DNA of 64,000 bases from Bacteroides sp. CAG:530. GTDB lineage: Bacteria > Bacteroidota > Bacteroidia > Bacteroidales > Bacteroidaceae. Where the stretch lies: assembly GCA_000434735.1 (NCBI GenBank), contig FR881275.1:58141-122140 (forward strand), read 5' to 3'. A program made the translations under genes and the position numbers. Positions 1 to 9,827 of the stretch are shown one piece after another. A model generated the notes under the pieces. That model saw only the letters and a list, made by a program, of their open reading frames with translations. It was not told the DNA's origin and ran no database searches. Every line of letters starts with the position of its first letter. Position 1 is the first letter of the stretch.

Positions 1-730
1 GGCGGTAAACTTCTACAGCCACTACATTCTCGCCTTTCTTATTAAGATAAGGTGTGATATCGAACTGCGCCAAGTTTCTAGAGTTCTTTGAGAAGCCTAC
101 ATAACGACCGTTTACGTAGAGGTAGAAGAATGAATCAACTCCGTCGAAATTGATATATACATTCTTGTCCTTCCAGTCGGCGGGTACGCTGAATGTTCGG
201 CGGTATGCGCCCACTTCGTTACGGTTTTTATAGGTCATCCAGTCGTGGGGCGGAGTACGCATTACGCCACCTTTCCAGTCGCCCTCTGCCACTTTATGCT
301 GGAAGATAACGCGCTGGTTAGAGTAAAGCGGTTCGCCGTACTTAAATGTTCCGTCTTTCTGAATACCTACGATGTTCCAGTTCATGGGCACTGTAACCTT
401 ATCCCATGCCGAAGCGTCGAAGTCGGTTCGATAGAAGTCTTTTACTCTTTCCTCAGGATTCTTAGACCAATGGAAAAGCCACTCTCCGTCGAGCGTTCTC
501 CAGAGCGAACTGTTTTCGGGCAGTACCTTACGTGCCTCGTCTACACTTCCAAACGAGAAGAACCACGCATGTGGTTGCTGTTTGTTATACGCTAAAGAGT
601 CGGGACTTTGCCATTCCCATCCCGATGGGGCGGTAGTGTCACCATAGTAATAACCTCCCAACGGTGGAACTCCTGCCCATACCGGCAGTGAAAGAGCTCC
701 GAGTAAGAGCATTAGGTTTCTTTTGTACAT
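1..730 (-). CDS. GH2 beta-galactosidase-like glycoside hydrolase, 5' part only
   Basis: Reading the minus strand from ATG at 730-728 gives 243 open codons that run off the window edge. The product starts with a short export signal (MYKRNLMLLLGALSLPVWAG), followed by the N-terminal sugar-binding jelly-roll of family GH2: an LDGEWLFHWSKNPEE segment near residue 95, a VPMNWNIVG segment, GAYRRTFSVPADW and an FDGVDSFFYLYVNGRYVGFSKNS stretch split around residue 205. These are hallmarks of LacZ-like enzymes of Bacteroidota. The catalytic barrel lies outside the window, so substrate cannot be judged. It follows the receiver gene by 45 bp on the same strand and is probably cotranscribed with it, as an outer part of the glycan locus. 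Confidence 0.88.
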   Translation of the reverse strand, partial: MYKRNLMLLLGALSLPVWAGVPPLGGYYYGDTTAPSGWEWQSPDSLAYNKQQPHAWFFSFGSVDEARKVLPENSSLWRTLDGEWLFHWSKNPEERVKDFYRTDFDASAWDKVTVPMNWNIVGIQKDGTFKYGEPLYSNQRVIFQHKVAEGDWKGGVMRTPPHDWMTYKNRNEVGAYRRTFSVPADWKDKNVYINFDGVDSFFYLYVNGRYVGFSKNSRNLAQFDITPYLNKKGENVVAVEVYR

Positions 731-775
731 AGATTATAGATTTTATTTTAGGGTTTGTAATTTTAAAAATTGCAA

Positions 776-1168
776 TTAGGCTTTCAAAATCTGCTCTAAA
801 CGCATGCGTAAGTTTGAGATATTTATAGGCTTCGTCATATATTCAGTCATGCCACAGTCGTAGCCCTTCTGCTCGTCATCCGGAAAGGCTCGGGCGGTAA
901 GTCCTATAATAGGTACGGTGGCCGATAACTTTCTTATTTCGCGTGTAGATTCATATCCGTCCATGCCAGGCATTGAGATATCCATCAATACTATTTGCGG
1001 TCTGTGTTGTGCGAACAACTCTACGGCTTCTTTTCCTTCCCATGCGTGCAGCAAATTGTAGCTCTTAGATAGTATCGCTTCGAGTAGTTTGTAATTGCTT
1101 GCATTGTCTTCCGCTATGAGGATGCTTTTTTTGTCTGCCATAGCTGTAATTGTATTGTTGTTATTCAT
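776..1168 (-). CDS. Stand-alone response-regulator receiver protein
   Basis: A 130-residue protein that is only a CheY-like receiver domain. The acidic pocket is E20-D21, the phospho-acceptor is D63 in LMDISMPGMDG, and the conserved Lys is in the TKPI motif near residue 113. There is no output domain, so it acts by protein contact or as a phosphorelay partner. It lies 44 bp after the sensor kinase stop and is the probable partner of that kinase, making the pair a split version of a hybrid kinase. An internal ATG at residue 10 (start 1141) is the other possible start and fits the domain boundary better. A run of ten G residues on the coding strand ends 4 nt before the first ATG. Confidence 0.85.
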   Translation of the reverse strand: MNNNNTITAMADKKSILIAEDNASNYKLLEAILSKSYNLLHAWEGKEAVELFAQHRPQIVLMDISMPGMDGYESTREIRKLSATVPIIGLTARAFPDDEQKGYDCGMTEYMTKPINISNLRMRLEQILKA

Positions 1169-1172
1169 AATT

Positions 1173-1182
1173 CCCCCCCCCC
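1173..1182. repeat. Homopolymer C10 (G10 on the coding strand)
   Basis: Ten consecutive C on the plus strand, in the 44-bp gap between the sensor kinase and the receiver gene. It lies next to an (AT)4 run at 1183-1190. On the transcript it is a G10 tract 4 nt before the receiver ATG, in the ribosome-loading region. Such runs are prone to length change by slippage and to sequencing error. Confidence 0.9.
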
Positions 1183-1212
1183 ATATATATGAGGTTAGAT
1201 GTCTTTTAAATG

Positions 1213-3177
1213 TTATATGTTTTCTTCATGGTTATTTGTTTGCTCTTCGGATGTAGGGTCTATCAAAGGAACGGTAAACATGAATCGTGCCCCTTCGGTA
1301 TACGAGGTGTCGAGCCATATCTTTCCGCCCAATCGCTCAATGATTACTTTACAGAGCGAGAGACCGAGGCCCGTACCCTGTATATATTGGTTGAGCTTAA
1401 CAAAGCGTTCGAATACCTTTTCAGCTTTATCTTTAGGAATGCCCATACCGGTGTCGCTTACTGATACTGTTAATGTATTCGTTTTTTCGTCGGCAACGAA
1501 GCTAAGTAGTATATGTCCCTCCTTAGTAAACTTGCTGGCGTTGGTAAGCAGATTTATTACTACCTGTCTGAACTTCGTGGTATCGATTCTGGCAGGCAGC
1601 GACTTTACAGGATAACTCTCCTTATATTCTACATGCTCTAACGGTCTTGCTTGTTCTACCGATACCAAGCAACTGTGGCACAGCTGCACTATGTCGCACT
1701 GGCTATAATCCAGTTCTATATGTCCAGCTTCTATCTTCGACATGTCGAGGATATCGCCGATAAGGTTTAGCAGAAGGTCAGAGTTCTCCTTTATTATTCT
1801 TCCGAATTCCGCTTTTTCTTCTTGCGAGTATTCGTCCATGCTTTGTAGCTCTGAAAAACCTACTATGGCGTTGAGCGGAGTACGTATCTCATGACTCATG
1901 TTCGCTATGAACGCCGATTTCATTCGGTTGGCTACTTCAGCCTTATCCATAGCTATTTCTAGCTCTTGGTTCTTCTTGTTAAGAGCGTTCTTTAAACTTC
2001 GGATATGTGCGATATAATATATGGCAATGAGTAGTCCGATGGCTAACGTCAATATTATAGACGCTACCAAAAGTATTGCGTCTCGGTTCTTCTGATAGAA
2101 ATTCTCGCTGGAGTTTATGATGATGGAGTTTGCCGGTACCTTATCTATTGGCAGACCGAAATGGTCAAGTCGTACCTGATCGAAAGTGTATGTGTTATGG
2201 CGGATTATAAACAAATCGTTGTTTGGCGCTTTCTTTGTAAGATATTGATAAGCTAATTTTGCAAGTTCTTTGCCGGATAGCGAATACTCTGGAGTATAAC
2301 CGCCTATTGCCCAATTGCCCATGCCTACGGATGATAGCGAGAAAGCGGGTATATGTGGTGCCGCTTTACTTATAGGGCCTGTTGTGTTTGCCAATACATA
2401 GTTATCGCTACTGTCTATTCGCCATGTACCCAATAGCAATGTGGTGTGGGGCGGCAACTTCTGTATCTGAGTGCATACTTCGAACACAGTACTGCGTCTG
2501 CCGTCAAGGAGTATCAAGTTTAAGTCCTTGTACTTTTCTTCCATCGTTTTTCTGACCAAAGCCTGAAGCGTAAGGCCACCTAATGTGAAGTCGGAAAGAA
2601 AAGCTATGTTCTTTGTGCCGGGATAGAACTTGCGAATCAGTTCGATGTTGCGCTCTACATCGTATTTGTAGAATATACCGCCTACAATGTTGAAGTTAGT
2701 AAAGGAAGGATATTCCTTGCTGTTCGGCATAAATGTGCGCAGGTTTATGTCTTTTTCTTTAGGAGCCTCTATGGCGTTTGTACCTATCATAGCGCCCATT
2801 GACGGGGTTTTGCGTGCCATGTCTGAGGTTTGCGAGAGGAATGATGCCCACGCTTCTTGTCCTAATAATATAATCAGATTGGGAGGTGTGGCTTTGTGGT
2901 TCTCAAGCAGTTTTGCCATTCTGTCTTTCCATAGCATACCTTCCGACAGGTTCTTACAGTTCATGTTCTCAATGCAGATGTTTGCCGTATATCCTGTCAG
3001 TCTTTCGTATTCTTTGAAGAAATCCTTTAGGTTTGCGTTTGTTTTCTCTGTATCTGGATTGTACGATGTGATAATCAGAATACGCTCGTTCTCAATGTTT
3101 TCGGCTGCTACGCTGATACTTAACAAGCATAGCATACAGCAAAATAGCGCTTTTAGAATGACATTGTAAGCTTTCAT
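1213..3177 (-). CDS. Sensor histidine kinase with ABC-substrate-binding-like periplasmic domain
   Basis: A 654-residue membrane kinase. Residues 1-25 form a signal peptide. About 30-340 resemble the periplasmic ABC transporter substrate-binding-like sensor fold ([14 protein letters not shown] start, [25 protein letters not shown]). A single membrane segment lies near 369-395. The HisKA phospho-acceptor is H429 in [18 protein letters not shown], and the HATPase domain has N-box [20 protein letters not shown] and [10 protein letters not shown]. There is no receiver domain on the same chain; the lone receiver gene follows at 1168. Placed between a sulfatase and a GH2 gene, it may sense a glycan product, though the ligand is unknown. 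Confidence 0.88.
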   Translation of the reverse strand: MKAYNVILKALFCCMLCLLSISVAAENIENERILIITSYNPDTEKTNANLKDFFKEYERLTGYTANICIENMNCKNLSEGMLWKDRMAKLLENHKATPPNLIILLGQEAWASFLSQTSDMARKTPSMGAMIGTNAIEAPKEKDINLRTFMPNSKEYPSFTNFNIVGGIFYKYDVERNIELIRKFYPGTKNIAFLSDFTLGGLTLQALVRKTMEEKYKDLNLILLDGRRSTVFEVCTQIQKLPPHTTLLLGTWRIDSSDNYVLANTTGPISKAAPHIPAFSLSSVGMGNWAIGGYTPEYSLSGKELAKLAYQYLTKKAPNNDLFIIRHNTYTFDQVRLDHFGLPIDKVPANSIIINSSENFYQKNRDAILLVASIILTLAIGLLIAIYYIAHIRSLKNALNKKNQELEIAMDKAEVANRMKSAFIANMSHEIRTPLNAIVGFSELQSMDEYSQEEKAEFGRIIKENSDLLLNLIGDILDMSKIEAGHIELDYSQCDIVQLCHSCLVSVEQARPLEHVEYKESYPVKSLPARIDTTKFRQVVINLLTNASKFTKEGHILLSFVADEKTNTLTVSVSDTGMGIPKDKAEKVFERFVKLNQYIQGTGLGLSLCKVIIERLGGKIWLDTSYTEGARFMFTVPLIDPTSEEQTNNHEENI

Positions 3178-3231
3178 ATAAATAATGCCTATAGAGTTTT
3201 CTCTTTTAAATAACTTGGAAGCAACATGCTA

Positions 3232-3247
3232 TTGCAAGTGCTTGCAA
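3232..3247. promoter_or_regulatory. Perfect 16-bp dyad TTGCAAG-TG-CTTGCAA
   Basis: Two 7-bp arms separated by 2 bp, centred 62 bp upstream of the sensor kinase start in a 289-bp gene-free stretch (3178-3466). The size and symmetry suit a dimeric repressor or activator site. No protein can be assigned. The only other feature seen in this gap is the sulfatase terminator. Confidence 0.35.
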
Positions 3248-3388
3248 CTTTATGGTGTCTCAATTGTTTAGAAATCAATTCTTAATAAAACAACTGCGAA
3301 GCTACTAATTTTACATGAGCTTACAAACGGATTGTGTGTAAAAGTTAAAATGATGATATTTTTTTGATATGAGTTAATTTCAATAAAA

Positions 3389-3418
3389 AAGAAGGCGTGC
3401 ATTTCTACACACCTTCTT
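3389..3418 (-). terminator. Terminator after the sulfatase gene
   Basis: Arms AAGAAGGCGTG and CACACCTTCTT pair over 11 bp with one mismatch around an 8-nt loop. On the minus strand the hairpin is followed by six T (plus-strand AAAAAA before the left arm). It lies about 50 bp beyond the sulfatase stop. Confidence 0.75.
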
Positions 3419-3466
3419 AACTTGTCTCTAATTTTTATTACAATAATAGCCTTCTCTATTTTTTTA

Positions 3467-5017
3467 TTAAATCTCATCTGGCCATGGACATGGCTGATGG
3501 GTGTTCTTGAATGAAGGGCGTTGGGCATTTACTTTACGTAGGTACTCGCCTAATTCTTTCGATAGCCTCTTTACGATATCGGGATGACGTGCTGCTTGGT
3601 TATCTTTCTCGCCTATGTCATTAGGAATATTGAAGAGCTCTTTCTTACCGGTTTCGTAGTAGTACACCAATTTCCATTCGTCTTTGCGTATAGCACAGTT
3701 CAGGTTGATGCCGGCTCCGTCGTTTCCCCAGATATTTGGGAAGTTCCATACAAGCGATCGGCTTTTAGGGGTATGGCCGGTTTGTTTTAGCAGAGGCATA
3801 AAACTGATACCGTCTATGGGGTTTACTGTAGTGTACTTCTTTACGCCTGCCATTTCAAGGATAGTAGGGTAGAAGTCTTCTATCATCAGATAATCGTCGC
3901 ATCGACTTCCGGCTTTTACTTCGCCTGGCCAGCGTACTATCATTGGCTCGCGTATTCCTCCTTCGTACATTGAGCCTTTGCCGCTGTTAAGTGGATAGTT
4001 CTGAGTATCTTTTGGCCCGTCGCGCCATTCCGGTTCGGCTGCCAGCCCGCCGTTATCGCTCATGAATATCACGATTGTGTTATCGGCTTCACCGTTCTTT
4101 TCAAGCCAATCGAGTAAGTCGCCAAGACTTTTGTCCATGCCTTCTATAAGCGAGGCGTAGGCGGCTTCTTTATCACTTAGTCCTTTACGCACGTATTTTG
4201 GGAAGAAACGCATGTCTTTATCTACTGGCACATGGATGGCGTAATGCGCCATGTACAGATAGAATGGCTGGTTATAGCGTTTGGCCTTATCGAGTGCTTT
4301 GATAGCCTCTTGCGTAAGAGCTTCAGTGGCGAAGATGCCTGTTCCCCAATAATTCTCCAGTCCCGGAATAGACATTAGCGAAGTTGCTTTGCCATCTTTT
4401 GTGTGACCGTAGTTTCTTTCGCTCAGATATGTTGCCAGTCCTCCGGCTGCGTGTCCTGCTATATTTACTTCAAATCCCCAATGGGCGGGGTTCTCTCCCG
4501 GAGTGTCTATGGCTCCAAAGTGCGCTTTTCCGCAGTGAATGGTATGATAGCCGCTATTCTTCAGTAATTGTACGAACGAGGTTCCAACGAAGGTGTTGTT
4601 TATACCTTCTACTTGACTTACTCCGTTATAGTTCCAATCCGGCAGTTCTAGCGTCTGGCTTTTGCGGTCGGTTGTCTTATCTCGCTCCAGAGTCCAGTTT
4701 GTTACTCTATGGCGGGCATTGTTAGAGCCGGTTATAAGGCTGCATCGGGTAGCCGAGCTTAGCGGACAGGCATAGGCTTGGGTAAACATCATACCTTGGC
4801 TTGCCAGTCGCTCCATGTTTGGCGTTTCGAATATCTTATTATAATGAGTCTTTTCTGTCCAGAAAGGCACTGAGGTATCTTGCCACCCCATGTCGTCTAC
4901 CAGAAATAAGATAATATTGGGGCGTTTGTCTTGGTGTACCGCATTGTTTGCCACAACCGGCATTGCGACGCTGGCGAGCATCATGGCGGAAGTTACATTT
5001 AATAGCGTATTGTTCAT
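3467..5017 (-). CDS. S1-family sulfatase (Ser-type formylglycine site)
   Basis: A 516-residue exported arylsulfatase-like enzyme that removes sulfate esters from sugars in the periplasm. A signal peptide covers about residues 1-24. Metal ligands sit in NIILFLVDDMGWQD (D41-D42), and further active-site parts are HCGKAHFG, MAHYAIHVPV and FMSDNGG. The formylglycine motif is S87-S88-A89-T90-R91, the serine variant of [CS]-x-[PA]-x-R, which needs an anaerobic maturase encoded elsewhere. Subfamily and linkage cannot be set from sequence alone. It follows susD after a terminator hairpin, so it may be expressed partly by read-through. A likely role is desulfation of a mucin-like or other sulfated glycan. 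Confidence 0.9.
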   Translation of the reverse strand: MNNTLLNVTSAMMLASVAMPVVANNAVHQDKRPNIILFLVDDMGWQDTSVPFWTEKTHYNKIFETPNMERLASQGMMFTQAYACPLSSATRCSLITGSNNARHRVTNWTLERDKTTDRKSQTLELPDWNYNGVSQVEGINNTFVGTSFVQLLKNSGYHTIHCGKAHFGAIDTPGENPAHWGFEVNIAGHAAGGLATYLSERNYGHTKDGKATSLMSIPGLENYWGTGIFATEALTQEAIKALDKAKRYNQPFYLYMAHYAIHVPVDKDMRFFPKYVRKGLSDKEAAYASLIEGMDKSLGDLLDWLEKNGEADNTIVIFMSDNGGLAAEPEWRDGPKDTQNYPLNSGKGSMYEGGIREPMIVRWPGEVKAGSRCDDYLMIEDFYPTILEMAGVKKYTTVNPIDGISFMPLLKQTGHTPKSRSLVWNFPNIWGNDGAGINLNCAIRKDEWKLVYYYETGKKELFNIPNDIGEKDNQAARHPDIVKRLSKELGEYLRKVNAQRPSFKNTHQPCPWPDEI

Positions 5018-5048
5018 GGCTTTATGTTATTTTATAGATATCTATATA

Positions 5049-5102
5049 AAAAAGAATCCGGTTGATGCATATACTGTATGTCATCGGATCCGGATTCTTT
5101 TT
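5049..5102 (-). terminator. Terminator or attenuator between susD and sulfatase
   Basis: AAAAAGAATCCGG at 5049-5061 pairs perfectly with CCGGATTCTTTTT at 5090-5102 (13 bp), and the 28-nt loop has partial inner pairing. A/T runs on both flanks let it work on either strand; on the minus strand it ends in six T. It begins 13 bp past the susD stop and lies 32 bp before the sulfatase start. Confidence 0.8.
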
Positions 5103-5114
5103 AAAGCGTTCATA

Positions 5115-6608
5115 TTATTCCGCTCCTTCGTAACCCGGATTCTGCGACAGGTTCTTGTTGGCTTCGCGTTGACGCAGTGGAATAGGGTATAGCTCCTGAT
5201 AAGCTTTGGCGTTTTTGCCTCTTGATACGGCGTCGGAAATGAATTTTCCGTGGCGGATTAGGTCTTCACGGCGTAAGCCTTCAGAGAAGAATTCGCGTCC
5301 ACGTTCTGCCAAGATAAAGTCGCGTAGCTTATCTTTTGTGTTATAGTCTGTCAATTCAATTTCCTTAACCTTTGCGCGTTTACGAATCTCGTTGACTAAG
5401 TCTATGGCTTCTTTTGTAGGACCGTTAAGTTCGTTGAGGGCTTCAGCGCGGCACATCAGGATATCGGCATAGCGTAGGTAAACTATATCGTTTCCATTAC
5501 ATTCGCTCGCTGCGTTAGGGTCAGGCCAATATTTAAAGCTACGCACATTGTTTAAGGCCTGTCCGTTTTCATCGCGTAACAGTTCAACCTGCTTTCCGCT
5601 TTGGTCAACGTAATTGGTTACGAACGACTGTGTACGGATATCGCCTGCTTCGAAGGTATCGTAGAAAGCGGTGTAAGTACGGAACTGCGCTCCGAAGTTA
5701 ATCCAGTTGCTCTGGATGGGGTAGTTGGGAGGGAACGCATGAGCCATGTAGTTGTTGTGATAGCCATCTTGGGCTATACACGGAGCACGATAGATGTATT
5801 CCATATTGCCTTCGCCGTCTACGCTGAACATCTTCTTATAGTCAGCGTACAGTTCGTAGTGGTGTAGGTCTATTACATCTTTTGCAGTAGAGGCCGCATT
5901 ACTCCAGTCTTTTTCGTGCATGTATAGCTTGGTTAGCATACCCAAAGCGGCTCCTTTGGTGGCTTTTCCTATCGGGTCTTCTTTTACCGGCAGATTTTCG
6001 GCGGCGAATTTAAAGTCGTCTACCAGATACTTCACGAAATCTTCTTTTGATGCACGTGGAGTAGATTTACCTATGTTTTCTATTTCATCGGGCGAAGCGT
6101 TCTTGGGGATTTCTATGATAGGAGTAGTGCCGAACAGGTTGTATAGGAAGTAATAAGATACCGCACGGATAAAGCGTGCTTCTCCTTGTATGGCCTTTAC
6201 CTTGTCGCTCGATAGGCTGGTTAGGTCTTCTGTAACGCTGAGCACAGAGTTGGCACTCGAAATAGCCTCATACATCTGAATCCAGAAGCTGTTTAGCAAA
6301 CCATCGTCTACAGACCATGTGAAGTTGATGAACGGAGCGGCGTTACGTTCTAGTCCACCGCCAGTCTCGAATGCTATGTCGGTAGGGAATTCGTTCATCA
6401 GGTAAGTATAGTTTCTATGTGTATAGCTAATGATACGTGAACGCGAATATGCGCCGGCCAGCAACGCGTCTAATCCAGACTGTTCTTGCAACATTGCGTT
6501 TGGATCATATTCTGTATAGACTTTTTCTTCAAGAAAGCTATTGCATCCTGTAGTTCCCAGAGCCAAGCAAGCCACTACAGGTATATACATATATTTTGTT
6601 AGTTTCAT
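5115..6608 (-). CDS. SusD-like glycan-binding outer-membrane lipoprotein
   Basis: A 497-residue SusD/RagB family lipoprotein. The signal ends at the lipobox LGTTGC (C22), giving a lipid-anchored surface protein that caps the SusC barrel and binds glycan. The family is recognised from the early NSFLEEKVYTEYDP region, the TPR-type helical scaffold (GEARFIRAVSYYFLYNLFG near 145, ATKGAALGMLTKLYMHEKDW near 215), and the C-terminal IVYLRYADILMCRAEALNEL and ILAERGREFFSEGLRREDL segments. It begins 12 bp after the end of the susC reading frame. If the susC stop codon is real, this protein would lack its normal full-length partner. Confidence 0.93.
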   Translation of the reverse strand: MKLTKYMYIPVVACLALGTTGCNSFLEEKVYTEYDPNAMLQEQSGLDALLAGAYSRSRIISYTHRNYTYLMNEFPTDIAFETGGGLERNAAPFINFTWSVDDGLLNSFWIQMYEAISSANSVLSVTEDLTSLSSDKVKAIQGEARFIRAVSYYFLYNLFGTTPIIEIPKNASPDEIENIGKSTPRASKEDFVKYLVDDFKFAAENLPVKEDPIGKATKGAALGMLTKLYMHEKDWSNAASTAKDVIDLHHYELYADYKKMFSVDGEGNMEYIYRAPCIAQDGYHNNYMAHAFPPNYPIQSNWINFGAQFRTYTAFYDTFEAGDIRTQSFVTNYVDQSGKQVELLRDENGQALNNVRSFKYWPDPNAASECNGNDIVYLRYADILMCRAEALNELNGPTKEAIDLVNEIRKRAKVKEIELTDYNTKDKLRDFILAERGREFFSEGLRREDLIRHGKFISDAVSRGKNAKAYQELYPIPLRQREANKNLSQNPGYEGAE

Positions 6609-6620
6609 ATTCTTTTATTT

Positions 6621-9600
6621 TTAAAATGTAACATTAAAGCCAAATCTTACGGTTCTTGCCAGCGGATAGCTGTTGAAGCTTACCTTCGATACCGATGTAC
6701 TGCCTGCTGCACTTGCGTCGGGGTCGAATCCGTCGTAGTTGGTGAAGGTAGCTACATTGTCGATAGAACCATATACCTGCAGACCTTTTATGATATTGTT
6801 TTTCTTCAAGGGCACATCGTAGTTGAGGCTGATGTTCTTGATGCGTACAAACGAAGCGTCGCATACGGTAAGTGAGTTCACTGCATACTGTCCGCCGTAG
6901 TTTGATGGGTTTACTCCGCTAGGATATTCGTTGGTAGGATTATTTTCAGTCCAGCGGTTGCGGTAGTATTTAGCTATTCTGTTACGATATTCGTTTGTAG
7001 GATACAGAGTCTCCAGTACGTTGACGTCTAAAGTGCTGATGCCGAATACGCCCTGTAAGAATACGCTCAGCGTGAGGCGTTTGTATCTCAGTGTGTTGGT
7101 GAAACCGAATGTAGAGCTCGGGAATGGTTTGCCCAGTACAACTCTATCATTAGAGTCGATGGTTTTGCTGCCGTCTTGGTCTTTGAACTTCAGTTCGCCC
7201 GGTTTGGCGTTAGGCTGTGTAGAGTGAGCAATGTCATCGTTCTTCTGGAAAATGCCTTCTACTTCATATCCGTAGAATGAATAGATAGGATCGCCTACAC
7301 GTGTAATTTCATATCCTGATACAAAGCTTGCTATTGATCCGGTGATGAGTTCTGGGATGAAGTCTGGCAATTCTTTTACTTCATTCTTCAGGAAAGAGAG
7401 GTTGAGCGAAGTATCCCATCCCCAATTCTTGGTGTCAAAGTTCACAGTATTAAGTGTGAAGTCGATACCAGAGTTGCGAACCTTACCTGCGTTAACCTTC
7501 ATGTTGCTGAAACCGATTGCTGATGGCAGGGGTTTATCGAATAACTGATCTTTGGTGTCGCGCATATATAAATCTACGCTACCTGTGATGCGGTTATTGA
7601 AGAGACCGAAGTCGATACCCATGTTTGTTTCGGCGGTGGTTTCCCACTTCAAACCTGTGTTAGGAAGGCGAGACTGTACTACACCTTGCGACAGAGAGTT
7701 GCCGAATACAGCCGAGCCCCCAGCTTTCAATGTGTTCAGCGTTTGGTAGTTATCTATGCCCTGGTTACCCATTTGTCCGTAACCTACTCTGAACTTCAAG
7801 TCGCTGATTTATTCGATGCGCTTGATGAACGGTTCCTCCGACATACGCCATGCGAATGCTGCAGAAGGGAAGAACGCATATTTGTTATCTGAAGAGAAAC
7901 GTGAAGTACCGTCGTAACGGAAAGACAAGGTAAGAAGGTAGCGATTCATCAAGTCGTAGTTGATACGGCCTAGGAAACCATTCAGACGGTTGCGACTTTT
8001 ATATGAATATACATCGTCACCGTTAAGATTGTCTCCGCTGTGCATGTTGTTGGTGCCTGTAACGTCAGAAAGGAATCCTTGTGCGCTACCGTTTACGTAT
8101 TCCGACATGAATTGTTCGAATGTAGAACCGGCCATTACGCTTAATTTATGTTTGTCGCCCCAGTTTTTCTTGTAGTTTACAAAGAATTCTGCCAACCATT
8201 GAGTGTCTTCACCGCTCTTCTTTGTAGCTACACCTTTACTTGAAAGACCTGTCATGGTTTCACGGCTTCTGTATTGCGAAGTGATATAAGAATCGAGGGT
8301 AGCTCCTAAGCGGGCAGTGAATACCAAGTCTTTCAGAGGTTCTATCTCGGTAGTGAAAGTACCGTATGCGTTATTTTTGTGTTGTTCTGGCGAAACACCG
8401 TAAAGTAAAGCCAACGGGTTATCGAGAGATATATAGCTGTTTTGGTAATAACGTCCAGTTTCCGGGTCCTTACCGACAGGTAAAGTCGGGTCGAACAAAA
8501 GTGCTGCATTAATAGGACCAGCGTTTTCGTTTACTGCATTTCTCTCGTATATTTCACGTCCGTCTTTTCTAGTGAAATTCAAGTTTACCTTAAAGCGGAG
8601 AAAATCCTTCGGAGTGAAGTTCAAGTTGGCGCGTATATTATATTTCTTTAAGTCAGAGCATTTAACGATACCTTTCTGGTCGAAATAATTCAAGCCGAAG
8701 TAATAGTCGTTGCGGTCTCCACCACCTGCTACCGATAATTGGTATGACTGCACCGGCGCTCCGTTTCTGAAGATTTCGTTTTGCCAGTTTGTACCTTCGC
8801 CAGCAGCTGCCACTTGGTCTGGGGTGTAGATTATTCCGTCTGAGTTGTTAGATTCTTTACGCAGTGCGTTCAGTGTTTCCATATATTCTTTAGCGTTCAG
8901 CATCTCCATTTTCTTGGCTACCGATTGGAAACCTATTTCCGCACCGAATTTTACGCTGATGTCACCTTTCTTACCGCTTTTCGTGGTGATAAGCACTACA
9001 CCGTTGGCGGCACGTGTTCCGTAGATGGCAGCAGCCGATGCGTCTTTCAGTACCTCTATAGATTTAATGTCACTCGGGTTGATAGATGATGCATCTACTC
9101 CTGGCAGACCGTCTACTACTACCAATGCCGAGTTACTGCTATTGATAGAACCGGCACCACGAATCTGAATCTTTGTGCTGGCGCCCGGAGCCGAACTAGT
9201 CTGGCTTATGTTTACGCCGGCTGCCTTACCGTTTATCATCTGAAAAGCATTTGTATTTACGCCTTCCGTAAACTTACCTTCGCCTACTGAAACCACAGAT
9301 CCTGTGATATCTTGTTTCTTCTGAGTGCCGTAGCCTACTACAACTACTTCGTCAAGTACCTCATTATCTTCATCTAATAAGATAGAGAAATTACGTTTGC
9401 TTCCGTCTACCAGAATGTTCTGCGAGCGATAGCCTACATACGAAACAATCAGAGTGTTTCCTTTCGACACATTCTGGAGTTCGAATTTACCGTCAACGTC
9501 GGTAATGATGCCGTTGCTCGTGTTTTTGACTAAGATGCTGGCCCCTATAATAGGGTCGTTTGTCTTCTTGTCATGCACCGTTCCGGTGATGCGAAACTGC

Positions 9601-9659
9601 TGTGCACTGACTGCCACTACACACAGTAACATCAAGAGTAAGGAAAGTAGTTTTTTCAT
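6621..9659 (-). pseudogene. SusC-like TonB-dependent transporter split by an in-frame TAA
   Basis: The reading frame from 9659 to 6621 would give a transporter of about 1011 residues. It has a signal peptide (1-20), a carboxypeptidase-like beta-sandwich (ITGTVHDKKTNDPIIGAS), the DEVVVVGYGTQKKQDITGSV link and plug (about 105-230), then the barrel ending in aromatic FNVTF. At 7811-7809 the frame reads TAA after residue 616 (PFIKRIE), and directly continues in the same frame with ISDLKFRVGYGQMGNQG. The rest is therefore intact and only one codon is wrong. The first 616 residues lack the C-terminal half of the barrel and should not form a pore. An internal restart (TTG at 7799) would give an unsignalled fragment. 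Sequencing error, recent nonsense mutation or readthrough all remain possible. Confidence 0.9.
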
Positions 9660-9701
9660 GAATCTAAGTTTTAATTAAACATCTTTAAGGTTTTAACATC
9701 A

Positions 9702-9709
9702 CAAAATTA
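9702..9709 (-). promoter_or_regulatory. Probable susC promoter, -7 element TAATTTTG
   Basis: The minus strand reads TAATTTTG, matching the Bacteroides -7 consensus TAnnTTTG, 43 bp before the susC ATG. No TTTG is present at the expected -33 position, which fits an activator-dependent promoter. The proximal regulator repeat begins at 9731, abutting that position. Confidence 0.6.
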
Positions 9710-9730
9710 GCCGTTATGGTTTGAAAAACA

Positions 9731-9800
9731 GGTGCATGTTCATTTCAAAAAGGGTGCATGTTTAATTCAAGCTCCTGTTTTTGTGCATTTTTGCCTTTAA
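9731..9800. promoter_or_regulatory. Direct repeats, probable HTCS operator for susC
   Basis: GGTGCATGTTCATTTCAA (9731-9748) and GGTGCATGTTTAATTCAA (9753-9770) match at 16 of 18 positions and start 22 bp apart, two helical turns. A weaker third copy, GTGCATTTTTGCCTTTAA, is at 9783-9800. They sit just upstream of the susC promoter and between the divergent susC and HTCS genes, where an AraC-type output domain would bind to activate susC. Confidence 0.6.
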
Positions 9801-9827
9801 TGCTTTTATATTTTTTTAGATTAATCA

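Noticed and set aside
3268..3528. 86-codon minus-strand frame at the sulfatase 3' end
   Set aside because: It overlaps the sulfatase in another frame and crosses its terminator; no motif is visible.
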